Shown: positions 1-16,548, numbered from the stretch's first letter. The stretch is 64,000 bases of DNA from Mansonella perstans (GCA_037074765.1 JBAMDO010000040.1:310001-374000); one strand, 5' to 3'. The notes: a model not told the origin generated them from the sequence alone. Numbers and translations: made by a program.

Positions 1-3000
1 ACTCAGTGTAATATAACATAATAATTTGATCATCAATGAAAATATAGATATTTTTCTGGCTGTAAATTAAACTCTACGGTGTAATTAAAACAAATGCACA
101 AGCAATAATGGAAGAAACAACAAACTTTAACAAAGATGGAACTGCAAGTAATGCTAAATGTGTATTTTCTCGTTTGAAAACTGTATAATGGAAAGAATTT
201 TTCGATTGCTGATTATTATTTTTGCGCAAATTTTTTAAAAACAAAAAAGAGGAGGAAAATCATTCCGTTCTTTTTTAAAATTTTTGACAAAGCAAGCAAA
301 GATTAAAAAAAAATGCGAAATTTCAACGATTGAAAACAATTTTTATAACACGTAGTGGATTAAATAGAATTATATAATAACTTTTCCTAGAGAATCTATG
401 TATGACTATATGTGCCAAACTCCATGATAAAGATTATATCCTCCATTCCTTGCTTTGCTCCCTTGATCTAATTGCAACAAATTGAAAATAATACAAACTG
501 TTATCTGCTTAAATTGTCAAAAGGATGCACAAAACGCTTACATAACATAATTCTTCAAAGACAATATTTAGGTTATGTTTACTACACTCATGTAAATTTT
601 GCAAATTTTCACCTTTACAAAAAAAAGTACATTGATTAATTTTTTGTAGGCTAATATCGTCGGGGAGACAATCTGTCAACATTTGTCAAAATAAGCGAAC
701 AGCTACAGATAATGAATTGCAAGCAAAGGCATTAGGAAAAATCTGGTGCTCAATTACAAAATAAGAAACTAAAAAACTAGGAAAAAATGTTACGTAGCAC
801 AATTGTCGATGCGTTTACAAATATTCTTTTTTTTTTTGCACTGAGCTTGATGTTTTTGTTGCTTTATCTTATTATCATTTACTACTATTCATTTTTTTTA
901 ATAAATAATAAATAATTGACTTTACCATTCCTATCATAGGTCATATTGTAGCACTGCTAATTCCAGTGATATAAGAGAGAGTGGGAAAATGATAGGCAAA
1001 ATGATTATTGATATTCCATGACCTTTGGTGCATTTTATTATCCTCAGTTGTCAAAACATAGACCTAATAGAAAAAACACGATCAAATTCCATTTCATACT
1101 ATTTGAAAATATTTGAAATTTTCAGTAATGTACTGTATATTTCCGATATGTGCTGCATTCGTCAATTTTTTCATAATTACTATGGCATTGTTTACTGATT
1201 CTACCGATAAGATTAATATGAGTTTTCAGTCTATTCAGCTTTGCTAACCTGAAATGAAATCGCCGTTAGTTTAATCAGACGGATTGTCGTGTAATGAACA
1301 CACACATATATCATTTGTAAAATAAAATGGAAATGGTTCTGATATTTCCGAAATAAAATTTCGAACTTCTTTGTTAATTGTTTGAAATAAAGTCATGTTT
1401 CAATAGTTGAAAACTGAATTTATGCTTCCATAAGTTTTACATTCTACATAAGTTTACGACGTTTACGACTTCCATAAGTTTACGACGTGACCATTTGATG
1501 TTGACAGACATAATTATTGAAAAGGAGAAAAGAACTTGGAAGGTTTATATTACTTGTTTCCAGGCTTAGAAATATTCTTTTAGGCCTTGCCGCACATCGC
1601 TTTTTTCTTTTCTTTCATGAAGATTTTATCATTTTCAATGGCATGAAAAAAGTATCCTCAAAAGTAATATTTACTTTTTTTTAGCTACAATAAAGGAAAA
1701 ATTGATGATAAAAGATAGAGCAAGATTAAAAATAAATCTCGGCCTTTGATCTTTCACAAGGATTCAGAACGAGAGTTCGGTGAAAAAGTTGAAAGATCAT
1801 CTCATCTCAATCCTCGATCTATTCCCTACAAAATATTTTGTAATAACTTCACAGTATCATTTTCACTTTACATTATTAGAAATATCTGCAAGTCTAAATA
1901 AATTTAGTAATAAGAAGCACCCAAAAGCTTAAAAAGCACAAAAAATTTTTCAAAAATTATTATTTTTTAAATAATAACTATTTAAAGATAAAACTAGCAA
2001 ACAGAAAAACAAAAAAATGTGATTTTGAAGAACAACAAAATATGCCAGCCGAAGTCAAAAATTTTTCTAGAAATTTTTGTAGTATTTTGATCTTTCAATT
2101 AATAAAACTGAAGTCGTATGGTACTATTCTGGCGTAAAAAAAAATAACTATCATTGACGTGAAGAACGCTATTTGATAATAAATAAATGAAGGAAGTGTT
2201 CGGGAGATGACGTATAAAGGCTGATTTCACTTTTCAATAAGTTGTGATGTGCGGTAGAGAAATTTCACGCATCAATAGACAATGATAGACCTTGATGGAT
2301 GAAAAAGTTTTTGTAATTTACAAAGACGGTTAGAGCACTTAGTTTACGGAAGAAGTAAAAACGATATAATTAAAAGACGATTAACACTGACTGAATGAAC
2401 TAAGTGATACTAGGGGATGAGGTGAGAAATTAAATGATGCGGAATAATTTATAAATATATGATGAAAGGATTGTGCTACGACTTTATGTCTTACCTATTT
2501 TGCACTGAAATTCATGTGAATTTCGTTCGCATTAAAAATTGTCGAAATGATGTCACCACAAATTGCTGCTTCTGTAAGAAAAAAATTGGAGCGGTGGTTT
2601 GATTAAAAGCATTGATAGCTATCCGCTTGTTTTCTATCTTTCCATGTGTTACTACATTCTACTAGCCCGTCCTTACTCCATCGCGTTTATTCTTTACTGC
2701 AGCAACTTTCTGGTTAATCTTAATTTCTTATCTGTTTCAATAAAATGAAAAGTTAGCGTAACTTTAGCCAAATTACAAAAATAATGTAGTTTAAAATGGA
2801 GAAAATTTTGGAATAATTTTTAAGCATCAGTAATTTCCAGGATGATTTATTCATTTTTAACTTCTTTATATGTATTTGCCGATTTGTTGATTAATGAGTA
2901 TTTTACAGACGAAATGATTCAGATGAAATGAAGCTGTTTCGACAAAACATTTGACAGAATAGTAGAACATGTATCATTTATATTAATGTTTCTGAAAAAT

Positions 3001-3776
3001 TTTGATTAAATAGTCTCAATTTTAAGTTACTCTTGGTCTCAATCACTTTTTCCCATTTCGCCATTTTCCATTTCATTTTTATCTATCAATCTTTCTCTTT
3101 CCCTTTTCTTCGGTTTTTCTTTTTATGATTTCATTTAAAATTTAATTCCTTTCCAAGGAAAATTTCATAAATATTCGAGTTCATAATTTTTCTTCACTGG
3201 AATGAATTTACTAATGGAAATTTCATCATTATTGAAATTTAATTATGATGATATTGTTTACGTTTGTTTGATATGAAAATTGATAGATTTTACAAATTGT
3301 ATTTTGTATTGCTGTACAATGAATGCAATTAATTTCATTTACTAACTTAGGAAGTTTCATATGCGAAGATTTAAAATGCACAATGTATTATATGAATTTG
3401 ATTAGTATTTGTGATTACTGCAACATTTTTCATTATCTTTTTTACCTCCTACTTCATAAAAACGTACAAAAAAAAAATCGTTGTCAGGAATTTTAATTTC
3501 TTTCACAAATTAATAGTAGAATAAAAAAGAAAAATAAATCTTTGTTACTGTACAGAAATATTTTAATGATTAAAATTAATAAAGAATAAAGAAAATTGGA
3601 AGTTTTGGAAAAATAAAACTTTCCGAAAATTTTCAAAAATTGTACTTCTTATGACGAATTTTGACAGTTGAAAAAAAAAAATCATATTTGATTCACTAAA
3701 CATACAATAATTTGTTTGTTTTACACTGCACATGAACAAGCACCTATACAACATCTGTATAAGTAAACAGAAATGT

Positions 3777-3777
<1 letters not shown>
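1..3777. other. AT-rich intergenic sequence, no gene seen
   Basis: All six frames are densely stopped. Short A and T runs are common. A small direct repeat (the words cataagtttacgacg/cataagttttac) lies near 1430-1490. I see no exon with a convincing acceptor, open frame and donor. Confidence 0.6.
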
Positions 3778-3816
<39 letters not shown>

Positions 3817-3945
3817 ACTCACATACACACACACATATACACACTCATATATACACACGCATGTACACACGCATGTACACACACATGTACACACACACAC
3901 ACACACATGGCATACGTATGTACACACATATTCATATACATACGT

Positions 3946-4035
<90 letters not shown>
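3778..4035. repeat. Compound (AC)n microsatellite
   Basis: An (AC) block is followed by degenerate units such as TACACACGCATG and ACATATAC, then by a pure (AC) tract of about 40 units (about 3951-4033). Every His-Thr or Cys-Val repeat reading frame here comes from this repeat and is not coding. Confidence 0.97.
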
Positions 4036-5513
<1,478 letters not shown>

Positions 5514-7108
5514 TCCATATTATTTGTGATTTTACAACTCGAACTTTTTCATGTATAAGTTCAATAACACATTTTTTCAATGTTTACTGTATCCACTAAT
5601 GAGCAGTACAGAAAATGAGATTTATTATGGCGAACAAAATCAATACTATTTTCAATGTAATTATATTAATATAGGGTAAATTTTTTTTTTTTATTTATAC
5701 GAAAATGTTTATTTCCAAATTTCTTTCGAGAATAATAGGATTACCTGTTGAACAAATGCAAGTTAAATTTTATTTTAGAAAATTATCAACTTTTTATTAT
5801 ATAAGATTACACATTTAGTATAAGAGATCGTTTGTTTTTATTGCTTGAGCATCAAATTAATAATACAAAAGCAATCGTCTAAGAAGGGTGCACCAAAACT
5901 TTTGTTACTGATGATGATAATGTTGTAATTATCATCATCATCCTTCTTAATACATGTGCAACGATTAACTGTGTTATTTGATGGACAAAACTTATGACTA
6001 CTTTACAAATTTATAAACATATATAAACAATATCATTTACCTTTTCTTATACTACATATCTCATTATTTACCTGAAAGATTCAAATGAATCAATTAATAA
6101 CACATCATAACCTCATTCATATCATTAAATACATGTTCATAAATGAAAAAAGATATAAAACAAATGAAGAAATGAACTAAACAAAGAAAAGATTATTTTA
6201 TAGCTACCAGTAAACTTTTTCTCTCTTCTAGTTCGTTTACTCCTTTAGTTCAAATGTCTGGAAAAAAGTTTTTTGAGGACTGATAATCGTATATATTTGC
6301 ACTTTTATTAGTACACACTATGCTTAAGTGGTAGCAGAAGAAAATGACAACAAAATTTGATGGGAAATGCTTTAGTTTCAAATTTTATCATTGTAGTTTG
6401 AAAACAATGGAGCGAATAACTTACTTGTTAAAAGTTGAATTTTTCGAATTCGATTTCAAACGTTAGCAAACTTCTTGTTTATTACAGCATCAAATTAACT
6501 ATCTTATCAACTAAAATAAAATAATAATTTTACGTATTTTGCGACACAGATATTTATTGCGTCTTGAAAATAGTTGAGGCATAGATGATTGAAATTTGGC
6601 AAACAAATTAATTTTTTCATAATTAAAAACAATTCACTAATCCAGTTAAATAGAAGTTATTTTAAATACAACAAATCAATCAAAAATAATTTTTAGAAAG
6701 CAAGCTTGTGAAAATTAGCGAAAAAATCAGGAAAAATTGGCGAAGCAATATTTGCTGTAAGGAAATGAATAAACAGTACTTGTAGAAAAGGATTATGAGA
6801 AGTGATAGGTGGAAACCGAAATAGAATAGTAGCCAAAGTTCAGAAGAAGCTGTCTTACGTATTTCTTTATAGTAAATATTATTTCAGTATCATATGTATT
6901 ATATCCTGTCACAGATCGAATTAGTGCTCAAAATATGGCGAAAGAGGAAGCCTATATTTGCTATTTGGATTCCATAAATGAACTTCTCATATTGATATGA
7001 ATTCTGGGACTGATGAATTTTAATGTAATAACTTTTTAAGAGCTATTTTTTTTCAAATTTGAAATCTAACATCAATTCGTAAGAATTAATTCCTCATTCC
7101 CTTCTCAC
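5514..7108. other. AT-rich intergenic sequence
   Basis: No convincing exon was seen. It includes a nested imperfect hairpin at 5881-5948: 12-bp arms 5910-5921 and 5928-5939 around a 6-nt loop, with outer arms aagaagg/ccttctt. Confidence 0.55.
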
Positions 7109-7235
7109 CGTTAGTTTCCAGCCCGTGGTCCTCAAGAACTAAGATACGGTCGGCGAGGGTAGCGAGGAGGTGTTTGAAAAAGCATTTCCAAATTAATGTC
7201 TTGGATATCCCGCGATTTTCTGTGTCTCTGTCTAG
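7109..7235 (-). other. Orphan exon-like segment, unassigned
   Basis: On the minus strand a 127-nt block runs from a good acceptor (aatttccag, just above 7235) to a good donor (aacg|gtgagaag at 7109). One frame is open throughout (42 codons) and it is more GC-rich than its surroundings. The frame ends in ATLADRILVLEDHG. That loosely recalls the end of an ABC-transporter nucleotide-binding domain (H-loop to D-R-I-x-V-L), but the H-loop context is missing. A second frame is also open for most of the block. No partner exons were found, so it may be an isolated gene fragment or chance. Confidence 0.22.
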
Positions 7236-9045
7236 CTGGAAATTCTTTCAAGCAAATCGTATCGTTTGAGTTATAAAAATATAAAAGATAAGTAAAAATA
7301 AGTGTAACTTCTGTTGTATTCACTAATTTTAAATTGAAAATTTGCAAGAAAACAAAATTTACAATCTAGAAGATGAAATCACAGCATAGAAAAATGAACG
7401 ATGTTCGCTTGAATCAAACAATGTGTTTTGATAATGAGTTTTTATCCTTGTGTGAAGGACAGAGAGTTGCCGCATTGCAGTTACTACTTTTTATTTTAGA
7501 TGACTCGCGAAAAAAGCGTGCAAGAAAAGGACAGGCAATATTTTGAAAAAAGTGGTAATATCAACATTTAGAAAACAATACATCAATGATAAGATCAACA
7601 AGTAAAATTTCTTAGCCTAATGCTGCTAGGAAACAAAAAAAAATTCTTTTTTTGAAGGCCTACAACGGCACGTTCATCAATCAAAGAAGGCTTCGTTCTA
7701 TTTGCTTTCAGAATTTATTGAGGTTTAAAGGAATTTCTTTTTTCTCCTAATCCTTTTTTCCTACCACTTCTTTACAAACCTCCTTTTACTTTAATCTTTA
7801 CTACCCTTACTCTTTCTTACTTATTAACATAGGAATGATGGTTAGTTTTAAAATGCTACCAAAAAGTGTACAGATATTTTTTGAGGTATGATCACTTTCT
7901 GAATTTTTAAATAAATTGATAAATTTTTTCAAGTTCAGAAAATTTAAATATTTTTCTTGTCGCTTTAAATTCATTTTGAAATTATTTATTGCAACGGTTG
8001 ACATTCAATTCTCCAAAAGATGCATTAAATTATGTTCGAAATACAATTTACGTTAGCGCCCGGATACGCTTTACACTAATCGATCAAAAATCGTATCAAT
8101 CATGTTTACTGGAAGATGCTTACTGTGAATTTTCTTTTACTTATCACTTATCGCACTAATTTATTGTTTCTTAAATCAATGATCAAAAAGAATGATGTTA
8201 ACATTCTAACTTTTCTCCCTCTTCATGCATCTACTTCTAGGTGTTAACCACGATGTGGGAAATTTACTAACATAGAATTAAAATACCGACAGAGAAATCA
8301 CTCTATTTAAACTTAACGATTGAGGATTATTAATATTGAAGATTGAATGCAAAAGTTTTCGTAAAAATTTTTTCAATAAAAGTGGGAGAAAAAATTCTGA
8401 CTAAAGATTTTTTTGAATTTTTAAATCATTAGATTAAGAATGTTTGCAAATGTCTGCAGATGAAATATAAATGAAAAAAGAAAAATTGAGGAAATCTCTG
8501 CAAGATCATCTTTGCTGATTAGCGTAACATTTACGACATTTATTGTTATGCCTTATGTTGATGTAATGCATTTACATACCATGAACATATTGCTACTGTA
8601 AAAAAAGAGTTCTAAACTTTAGTAAAATTTACTTCTTAATAAAACTACTGTTCTTTGGATATCTTTATGCAAAATGTGGCAGTCTTTTCAGGTAATTAGC
8701 ATAAACTTTGCATTGAGAAGAATAATAAATAATTCCCTCATTTATTGTATTGAATTATTTAGCTTCTTAAAAATTGAAAAATAAGACTGCCAATTTGCTT
8801 AAATTAAGACTGTTAAAATAAGAAAAAAAAGTTCAACATATTAAAAAGATAACGAATTGGTCCTTTGTTAGTCACGCGTTGATTTTCTACTCCTACTTGA
8901 AAGTGGAATTGTAATTCCATAGCCAATATGTTTTGTGAAGAAGTTAGCGAAAATGTAAAGACAATGATTTTTAGGAATAAATATAGAGTATCTTACTGTC
9001 AAAAGTTCAAGAACAAATTTAAACAGCCGTGTAAAAGATCTGTGG

Positions 9046-9076
<31 letters not shown>

Positions 9077-12000
9077 GGGATTTCGCAACAATAAATGTTA
9101 GCATAATTGAGAATTTTTTAAAAATAAATGAATTTCACAAAAAAAATAAATGCATGATTTCTGATTCAGCTATACAAAATAATTTAAGAAGAAATGTTTT
9201 TACGTTTTTGGTTCAGTAGAAATCATCGTCATTTCTATCTTTCCTTTTTCCTCTTAAATTACGTACGAGAACGAAACGCTAAGCGTTATTCATCATTTCA
9301 CAAGAAAAAAAAAAAAAAAAGAAAGAAAAGACTCTGTGTTACTCTCATTATTTCCCCACCTTTTCTTTCTTCCAAAGTTTGTTTCATTTTCTTACTTTTT
9401 TTTTTTTTTTTTTTTCAAAAAATATTAGGAGAAAAAAAAAACCTTTGAAAATGAGTAGAAAAACAAATTAATGAATTAAAAAATTATTATTAATTGCTAG
9501 TAAAGCAAAAATACTAATACTTTTTACGATGTAATCTTTAATCCCCCAATTTATCCAATTAGATATTTTGTTCTGCTTTTCACTTTTACATGTTAATTCT
9601 TGCAAAAAAAAAAAAGACGATATTATTACAAATTAAATCTTTCATATCATTGAATAATTATCACAAGAAGAAATCGTCGTCATTTCACGAGGAAATCCCT
9701 TTCTGATGAAGACGATTGGTTTTGAGGGCGCATTCAATGTTATAAATGTTCAGCATTAATGAATTCACTAGTGATCACAATTATATTAATGAAATAAGTT
9801 GAATAGGGAGAGAATAGCTCTAATTTTAATTTCATCATTAATAAAGTGATAAGATAACTTGAAAAATTTCTACCAAAATTGTTGCTTATCATTAGCAAGA
9901 ATCAGTTCACCTGTTAAAACTCATTCTGTTGTTAAAAAAAAAAACGACATCAATAGTGTAACTTGCTGACATGATTGATCATTGGATCATAATTTTCTGA
10001 AAGTATCTTCTTAGCAACAAAAAATTCGTTTTTGAGAACTTGAATAAATATGTTATCAATTAATGATAATCCGTTATCACATCATCTTAAGTGTAAGAAA
10101 TCGTTTCAAATTTGCACAAAAGCTTCTGCTCCGTTTTTTTTTCCATCTTAGGTAACTTTTCAAAAGAAAGAAAATTTTTCCAAAAATTCAAATTTTAAAC
10201 TTTTTCCTCAATCCTTTTCAATCGAAAACAATGTAATCATAAAACAAGTAACATATTTTATAGTATACAACAAAAACATGTTTCATTTTTTGTTTAAATA
10301 ATTGAATCTTTTCCAAGCATTATTAATACCTGAACCTAAGCGTACCATATGAAACACATCACAATTAATAAAAATGTTCTCTTACATTTCTCATTCCAAA
10401 AAAAAGTATATATATATATATATTTGAGCAATATAAATGGGATAGACATAGAGATAGTTCGATTGCGATTGATGGCATAGAAGCATCATTATAATACCTG
10501 ATTGTGCATTTACATTAGCTTTTTTGGCATTCTGAATAATTCACATACATTCTTCCCAAGCAACTTAATGCTTTAAATCACAACAATTAATATTACCTTT
10601 CTTTTCTTCTTCCATATTCCTTTAACTCACAAATGAAAAATACTCTGCGCAGTTGGTATCCAAAATTGCGCATATTTCCAGTGTTATGAGGAAAAAAAGC
10701 TTAGCTAACACTGTTAATAAAATTTCTTAGAAAGAAGTTTGATTTACTATTAGCTAATCTGTACTACAAGCTTAGTAGATACTTATATTTCTGTTTTAAT
10801 TTATTCAAAAATCAAATTCAATTTTTGCAAATTTCTGCGAATTGAATTAGATCAAGGTGCACCGCGTTTTTTTTTTTCAAAACTGTATTAATTTGAAATT
10901 CTTTATTAAGTAAGAAATAGAAATTGAAAACAATTGAAAGAATTTCATTTCGTTGGGATTTTTAACCTTCAAGGGAAAATTCCGCAAAACTTTCGCCTTA
11001 TTTCTACTTTTGTGTGAAACTGTAATAATGAGCACTTTAGATCGCACAGGATAACGAGAGTTGGTTATTTTAAAAATTGAAAAGAACGTTATAGAAGAGA
11101 GCGAAAGTGAGGGATGGAAAAATTTCTACTCGATACCATAGCTTCACTCAACATTATCATTAAAATTGGCATCAATGTTATAAGACTTCAAAATATGGCA
11201 GATTTTAGGCTGAATTAATATTATAATTTATCATTCTTCCAAAATAAAATACAAACAGGAGCAGATACCTTGGTGGCTTTCAAATACTACCAACATAATC
11301 AGTGATTCTTTACGGAAATCTTATTTACTTGACAAATGCATTGAACATACTGGTTTGCTGCATTTTAATTAAGACTGAACATATGGTTTAATTTTTTCCA
11401 CAGAAACAATCAATCATATATTGCAATAATTTAAAATTTATCCCGAAATGGTTTGTCGAGCGGTATAACCTTCACTGATGAATTATCGGCAAATGATACA
11501 TCCTCGAAAAGCTTATGATAATAACTCTCACAGTTAATCTTCACTGGTTAAGATTTTAATCCTAATGTTTAACCAAATGTTTCATTTTGCTGCAAGACTA
11601 GCAATAATTGTGCAATAACACTGAATTTATTCATTTTTTGATCTGAAATTCAAAAAGATTTTTTTTCCAAAATCCGACTAGAATCATTTTGTTAGATAAT
11701 AAAGTAATATGTGCATACATCAAGTGTCATGTATGATATCAATATTGTCATATTTTCATGTATGATATTTATTTCTTCATTAAAACATTTTGACGAAATT
11801 GAGAAAAAAATCTGTTTTTTTACCGTCACTAAAAAACATATTGGATGGACAGATTGTCCAATTACGAGCATCCAAATATTATATGATGCAGTAAATAATA
11901 TTCATATATAAATACTGAAATAATAATTATAATCCCACTTTCGGCTATTGATTACTTCAAAAAATTACGAAATTACAACTGCATAACGAACATCAATTAC

Positions 12001-15000
12001 TAATACTTCATTCGATTACTTTTCATCTTGCAGTAACTGGGGACATCACTGAAAACCAAATATTGAGCGCCAAATTTAACTAAACATTCATATTTGAATC
12101 ACTAATCAATCTCGAGATAACAATCTCGATGCTGCTCCTTTCTATATACTTTCAGAGATTGAGCCAAATGAAAAAAATTTAACTACATTTTTTCTTTCTG
12201 TAACATTATCAGACTTCTTTAATTCCTGCACCCAAGATATTCGTCTTAATGAGCCGCAATTTAAAATATTTTCAAGCACAGCGATCATTAATCCAGGAAA
12301 TGAATTCATTAAACAGATTGAATTCAGAGAAAATGTAATCGTGGATTCAGAAAATGTAATCATGATTATTTCAAGATGTCTCTTCTCCAAATTGATTAAT
12401 TTTATGGTTCAACGGGTAATTTCACCAAATTATTTGACTGAAACATAAAAAACATGTAATTCCTTAATAAAATTTGGGAACACAATGCTATTCGTTCTTT
12501 TTTTTGAAAAAAAAATGCAACTAAAATTTTAAACAAAAAATAGCAGTCACTTCAATTTTCTGATACTAAAGCTAATCAATACTAAAACTGTTAAAATTAA
12601 TCCCAAAGAAAAAAAAAAGCTGTTATCATTACTTTTCATGAATATTTCTCCATAAATAAATTATGTCGGTCCATACGTGATGTATGTTACATTACAGCTG
12701 TTAAATACTGACGAAAAAAAATTAAGCAAAGAAAACAAAAACAAATTACGAATAACTTTACTACAATAAAAATAAATTGCATTATTGCCTGTTTCCTATT
12801 GTTTCTAAGATTTTTATGAAACTAATAATAAAAGAATAAATCAAATTTTATGCTCCATATGTAAATAAACTGAACTTAGTTAGAAAAATTAACAAACATA
12901 GTTAAAATTTTTTAATGATCAACTGGAACTTCTGCAAATGCCTAAGCAGATGTTAAAATATAGGGCAGATAAACTCCCAAAATGATGATTCACTTCCGGA
13001 ACTGAACGATGCACTTAGTCTTAAGTTTATTTTACCTATAAAAGAAAAAAAATTGCTGTAAAAGAAATAATTGTTGCTGCTTGTAGAAAGCAATTATTTA
13101 ATTAGAGTATATTTACAGATGGCTTAAGCAGAAAACTTTTATGGCATATTTGTAACTTTTGTCCTAAATTTTTACAAAAATATTTGCATACTTTTTATCA
13201 GTATACTTTATTATTAAAATTCTTGAATTGTATTATAGCGATTAATTACACAAAAGTATGACTGTAATGAAGCTTATCGAAGGTTTTCTCCATGCTGAAA
13301 ATGTCAACCGTTCCGTTCATTAGCAGTTCTCATCATCATTTCATCGGCCATGTTTGCTTGAAGTTCAAGTTCAATTGAATAGTTATCTTGTTCCATTTCG
13401 AAATCTTTCATTTTCTGCAATCACTGAGTGAAGGTAAAAACATAAAGATAAATCATATGTAAAATCTTTTTCTAATCTTTATTCTAAGCCGATGCTTTTG
13501 ATATTTCTCCTTTAACAAAATTGCCAAGATGGTATTAGATAGAAGACATATTCAAGATAGAAATGAATTAGACTAAATAAACTGAAATTTTACTTTCAAT
13601 CAGCGTACATAAGCGAATACCGAAATCAATTTCAGTAGGTAAGTTAGCAAACCTATTATGTATCGAAGGACATTAATGGGTTTATCAATCTGATAAATGC
13701 AGTAGCACCATAAACATCAAGGTATATTGTCATCATGAATATGCATTAACACTCAGCTGAAACATTTGCGCGTACAATTATGAATGCATCCATAGAAGAG
13801 CAATGCATGTTATCATAATTCCGTTATTCCAATTCAAAAAAAAAGAAGATAAAAATCAGTAGCAATAATCTTTCCAAGACCAAAAAATATACGATTTGAA
13901 CTAAGTGATCAGTTGTTTTTTCGGGAAATGTTACTTCATTTTGGATAATATCCACTTAGCATCAATTGGAATTGCAAAAGCGTATGGCATTTCCGTTTTT
14001 TTGGAAAAAAAATTTTTCCTAACTCTGTTTTGCTGATTGTTTGCAACATTAGTTATTGCTACAAAATTTTCCTTTTCTTTATCAAGTTCCTTTATATTTA
14101 TCTGTAAAATTGGATAAAAACAAACTTTTTAGGATAGGTAAAATGGTAATGTGGAGCATAATGCAATTGGCTGAAAAAAAAAAAAAAAGGACAAAAAAGA
14201 AAAACTGAATTTTGTTAAAAAACATTGGCACTAATTATATAATTTATTTGATGATTTTTATTTTGTTTTTCTCTTTCTCTTCTGTCAATTAACTTTACTA
14301 TAATCCAATATTTTTGCTTCATTATCTCTTTCTATGTATTCTGCATTCTTCTCATAAATTAGTAACACATAATTCGCCTCACTAGCTTCTGCATTTTTTT
14401 TAAGAATGAAAGAAAACGGTTTATTAATCAAAGATATTGAAATTCAAAAAATGAAAATCACATTACAGTCTTCAAAAAGTGAAATAGGAAGAAAAAAAAG
14501 AAATATACCTGATAAGAGGATAAGTATTAATTACTTGGGAATGATCAGTGTTCCATTATAAAATATTGTCTCAATTATGTTACAAAAAGAAGATATCTAA
14601 TGTATCCAAAAAATGAATTTCCCCTCAATAGGGTAAGTTTTATTTGTGCACTATTTTCAAATATGAATTAAACATTTGAGATTGGCCACAAAAGTTATAC
14701 CAACAAGTACGAGATATTACTATTAGCATGGAAATTTTAATTTCGAAAGGTAAGTGTCTTCCAAAAAATATAAGAATTGATCAGTTTTTTTCCTATCTTC
14801 AAAACAATAAAATTATGATAAGCTTGCTGGAAAATTCAATTTTCAAAATCTTTCAAATATAGGTGGTGAAAAAAAGATACAAGAATCTAAAGCCTATTCC
14901 TCTTACTAATAGGATGATAGTCTTCTTTCTGCTCGATTTAACAACTCTTCAAGCAGTTTTCAGCTAATTTTTTTCCTATGCATATACACATATAATATTG

Positions 15001-16426
15001 CTTTTATCAGCATGGAAGAACAATTACACAAGCGACAGATTAATTTTTTGGCCGTTTATCAATCTCAAGTTTGATCATCACATCGTGAACTAACATACGG
15101 CAATTAGCTGAGATATCTGATTTTAAAACGAACTGAAAATGGGCAACATTATTGATTTATTAAACCACAACAATTGACTACTGAAACTTAAAATATAAAA
15201 TTTCTGGATGATTGAGCGGCAATTTTCAGTAATTCGGTCTTATCACGTTAGCATATGCAGAAATGTTAGCATAATCAATTTACCTTAATTCTCAAGAATC
15301 CGAAACAGTTAATTAGATCTTATAGAGTGCATAATTAAAAATTATTTTTTCATTTCATTATCTAAAATTAAATTTAATTTGTATTTACTGCACAAACAGT
15401 CCAATAAAGATTTCCGTTCGAAATTTCGCAGTTATTTTTTTTTTTTCTTTTTTCACAAAAAAGAGATGTGTGGGTAAAAACGACAGAGAAGTGGATATTA
15501 ACAAGAAGATAATATCGAGAAAAATACGACAAAAATAAAACGGAATTCAAAACGCTGCAGTTTTAAATATTTTAATACAGCGTTTTCTTAAATTATTTTC
15601 AAGAAAAATAATTGGAAGATATTTTTGGTATGATCGTGTCTTAGATATAATATCGAAGATATGGGAATTAATAAAGTAGTTTGGAAGCACGGCAGGATGC
15701 AATCTCGAAAACTCTAAAAAAATCTTACATCGCTATGAAAAAGGGGGATCGCTTGCGATGAGAGCAGGTAGTCTATTTGAGAAAAGATTGTTAGAAAATT
15801 AAATGCCTTAAAAACATGAAATTTAGGATGAATGATACAAATGAAGCAAGGGATGTAATGAAGTTGAGGTAGAAAAGCTTAGGAAAGTTGGAAGAGTGAG
15901 TAATCAGAAAAAGTATTTGTAAAAACGAAGCTTACATATCCCTGCTAAATGCAAATATTATCCAATTCAATTTTTCGCCATCTTTCCTTGGTCAAAGAGC
16001 AATAAAACTTACAAAATAGTTCTTTATATCGACAAGGACAATGTCGCTGCCATAGTAGACACTATATAAATAGTTCAATAAGTTTAGAAAATAGAACTCA
16101 CTGACCCGCCTAGAAACACTTATAGCAAGGCGGATCGTTGAAGTATATGAATAAACAGCAAAATACTAAAATTACTGCTGTCACAAAAGTGAACTTGTCG
16201 TATTCGATACGGGAAATAGTTTAAAAAGACGGAAATTTTTCAGCTTTATTCCATAACTATAAGTTATGATACAAGGGTAAAGTGTTGAAGCGGTACAATG
16301 ATGACATGAAACATCGGTGGCAAGAGTACACAAAAGTTCTGAGAATTCCTTTGTCCTGCCCATATTGTCCCTGCTCAAATCCACCTCGACAAATTGATTT
16401 TTATCGGCTCATAATCTTTATCATAT
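7236..16426. other. Long AT-rich intergenic stretch, no gene recognised
   Basis: No exon series could be assembled on either strand. It contains poly(A/T) runs near 9050-9070, 9303-9320 and 9397-9417, a (TA)8 tract at 10408-10423, and short scattered open frames of 60-80 codons without recognisable motifs (for example the minus strand at 12142-12390 and 16181-16384). The latter are treated as chance. Confidence 0.5.
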
Positions 16427-16548
16427 GCTTATAATACAGATTCCGGAACACCACGAAATTCTGCTTATAATACATGTTCCGGAACACCACGAAATTCCGC
16501 TTATAATACTCTGCTTACAATACATGTTCCGGAATACCACAAAATTCT
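16427..16548. repeat. 36-bp tandem repeat, three and a part copies
   Basis: Units at 16427-16462, 16463-16498 and 16513-16548 share the core ttccggaacaccacgaaatt. A 14-nt partial unit lies at 16499-16512. Copies differ at only a few positions. The repeat is non-coding: units are multiples of three, but every frame is stopped nearby. Confidence 0.92.

Noticed and set aside
9194..9448. 84-codon plus-strand frame rich in Phe and Lys
   Set aside because: Built largely from poly(A) and poly(T) runs; no domain.
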